Source: Plotosus lineatus (taxonomy: Eukaryota; Chordata; Actinopteri; Siluriformes; Plotosidae). From it: DNA of 64,000 bases. The stretch lies in NCBI GenBank assembly GCA_024760905.1, contig CM045732.1, forward strand, positions 59,441,996 through 59,505,995, given 5' to 3'. Position numbers and translations under genes: made by a program. This document shows, one piece after another, positions 63,055 to 64,000 of this stretch; position 1 is the stretch's first letter; every line of letters starts with the position of its first letter. The notes beneath the pieces were generated by a model. That model was not told where the DNA came from. It was given only the letters and a program-made list of their open reading frames with translations, and made no database searches.

Positions 63055-64000
63055 TTAAACAACAGCAGGTCGGCATCCACGCCGTCTTTTCAACCTTTCA
63101 AGATTTGCATCCACATCAACTTGGATACCCTTCTTTAGACTAGTATGCCATCTGCCTCGATCGCTGCATAAAGCAGTCCAGGTAGCAGAATCAATCTTGA
63201 AGTCCTTCATATCTCTTTTTAACACATCTTTATACCTCAAGCGGGGTCGGCCAATTGGTCTCTTGCCATCTTTCAGGACACTGTGCAGAAGGCAACAACG
63301 AAGGCGACTTTTGGGCATCCTGTGGACATGACCCACCCATCTTACTCGAGTGAGTTTCAGCAGGGTTGACAAAGGTTTAGAGTCGGTAACATGGAAGCGT
63401 TCTTCATTGGTCATGTTGTCCTTCCAAGAAATCCCAAGTATGATCCTGAGTGATCTTGTATGAAAAGCACTGAGACGGTTTTCCTTTCCTGATAACGGTT
63501 AGTTGTCCAGCAAGAAGAGCCATACAAAAGAGTACTCAGAACACAAGCTTCATATTCTCACACTTTTGTTCAGTTCAGTTCATTTTCTGTCACCGCTTCA
63601 TCCTAATTAGGGTCGCGGGGAGGCTGGTGCCCATCCCAGCCAACTCAGGGCGAGGGCAGCTCGCCAGGCCATCGCAGGGCGGAAACACGCTGACGGCTTT
63701 GCAGCCTCCTCTTGTCCAAAGTCAGCAATGGTTCTTTTACATGCCTCACACCATAGACAGTGAGAGACATGGCTGGCCTTTGATAACCCAGTTAGCTGCA
63801 CTGGGGGGGGGGGGGGGGGGGCAGTGACAACCTTGTGGAGAGTGGGACTCGAACCCCCAACCTTTGGATCAGCGATCCGGCGCCTTATACCACTAGACCA
63901 CCACTGCCCTCGCACTTTTGCCTTGATAGTAAGGTGTCTGTTCCTCCACACGCGAGTCTTTAGTTTCCCAAAGACGGTGGAGGCCTTGCCTAGTCTGATG
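63055..64000 (-). mobile_element. Non-LTR retrotransposon C-terminal fragment split by a SINE
   Basis: Minus-strand coding remnant: I-R-L-G-K-A-S-T-V-F-G-K-L at the window edge, Y-E-A-C-V-L-S-T-L-L-Y-G after the SINE, then R-V-R-W-V-G-H-V-H-R-M-P and G-R-P-R-L-R-Y-K-D-V-L-K. This is the region C-terminal to the reverse transcriptase in fish LINEs. It is frameshifted near 63470 and interrupted by SINE-A at 63569-63909. A different LINE family from the RTE-like ends at 25 and 59 kb. It runs off the window. Confidence 0.82.
63569..63909 (-). mobile_element. SINE-A nested in a LINE
   Basis: Full reverse copy with an 11-bp duplication TCACACTTTTG/TCGCACTTTTG, one mismatch (63558-63568, 63910-63920). 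The LINE reading continues on both sides. Confidence 0.92.

Overview
This is vertebrate, almost certainly teleost fish, nuclear DNA. Genes have introns with GT/AG splice sites. About half of the window is recognisable transposon or SINE sequence. The families are typical of bony fish: Tc1-like and Tigger/pogo-like DNA transposons, hAT remnants, tRNA-derived SINEs, RTE-like LINE 3' ends, and long (TA)n/(TG)n microsatellites. I cannot name the species.

Five protein genes are supported. zc2hc1c (minus strand, two coding exons, 142-2840) encodes a two-finger C2HC protein. acyp1 (plus, coding exons 12172-12252 and 16486-16701) is a complete 98-residue acylphosphatase. fos (plus, four exons, 26841-29076) is a complete 357-residue c-Fos-type bZIP factor with visible promoter and intron-1 response elements. 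jdp2 (plus, coding exons 51064-51258, 52953-53057, 53183-53368) is a complete 161-residue Jun dimerization protein. flvcr2 (plus, exon 1 only, 58229-58822) is the start of an MFS transporter whose other exons lie beyond the window. From memory, this set matches human 14q24.3 (ACYP1, ZC2HC1C, FOS, JDP2, BATF, FLVCR2), so the window is a compact syntenic block. BATF, which lies between JDP2 and FLVCR2 in human, is not seen here. The AP-1 genes fos and jdp2 are neighbours whose products act in the same dimer network.

Layout: 1-2.9 kb zc2hc1c with a Tigger-like element in its intron; 3.2-4.8 kb a Tc1-like copy; 5.2-6.4 kb a hAT-like remnant; 6.4-12 kb sparse sequence, a TA/TG microsatellite, nested SINEs and a hAT fragment; 12.2-16.8 kb acyp1, whose intron holds a Tc1-like copy nested in a Tigger-like element plus a second hAT remnant; 17-25.5 kb dense repeats, including a strange 1.2-kb TTCCG-array element inside a SINE; 25.5-29.7 kb fos and its control region; 30-51 kb repeats, with a possible jdp2 5' exon near 31.1-31.5 kb; 51-54.4 kb jdp2; 54.4-58.1 kb repeats; 58.2 kb flvcr2 exon 1; 58.8-64 kb repeats, probably flvcr2 intron 1.

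The most unusual items are: (1) the TTCCG-array element at 22061-23267, with 17-bp perfect inverted termini and a 3-bp target duplication readable because it sits inside a SINE; (2) a set of SINE families that share heads and tails modularly, one sharing its tail with an RTE-like LINE; (3) a Tigger-like family that still carries a pogo DNA-binding-domain fragment and CCAAT-rich repeats; (4) a fos TATA box inside a 22-bp perfect palindrome, and paired CRE palindromes in fos intron 1. Exon boundaries come from reading splice sites and reading frames by eye. No alignment or database search was possible.
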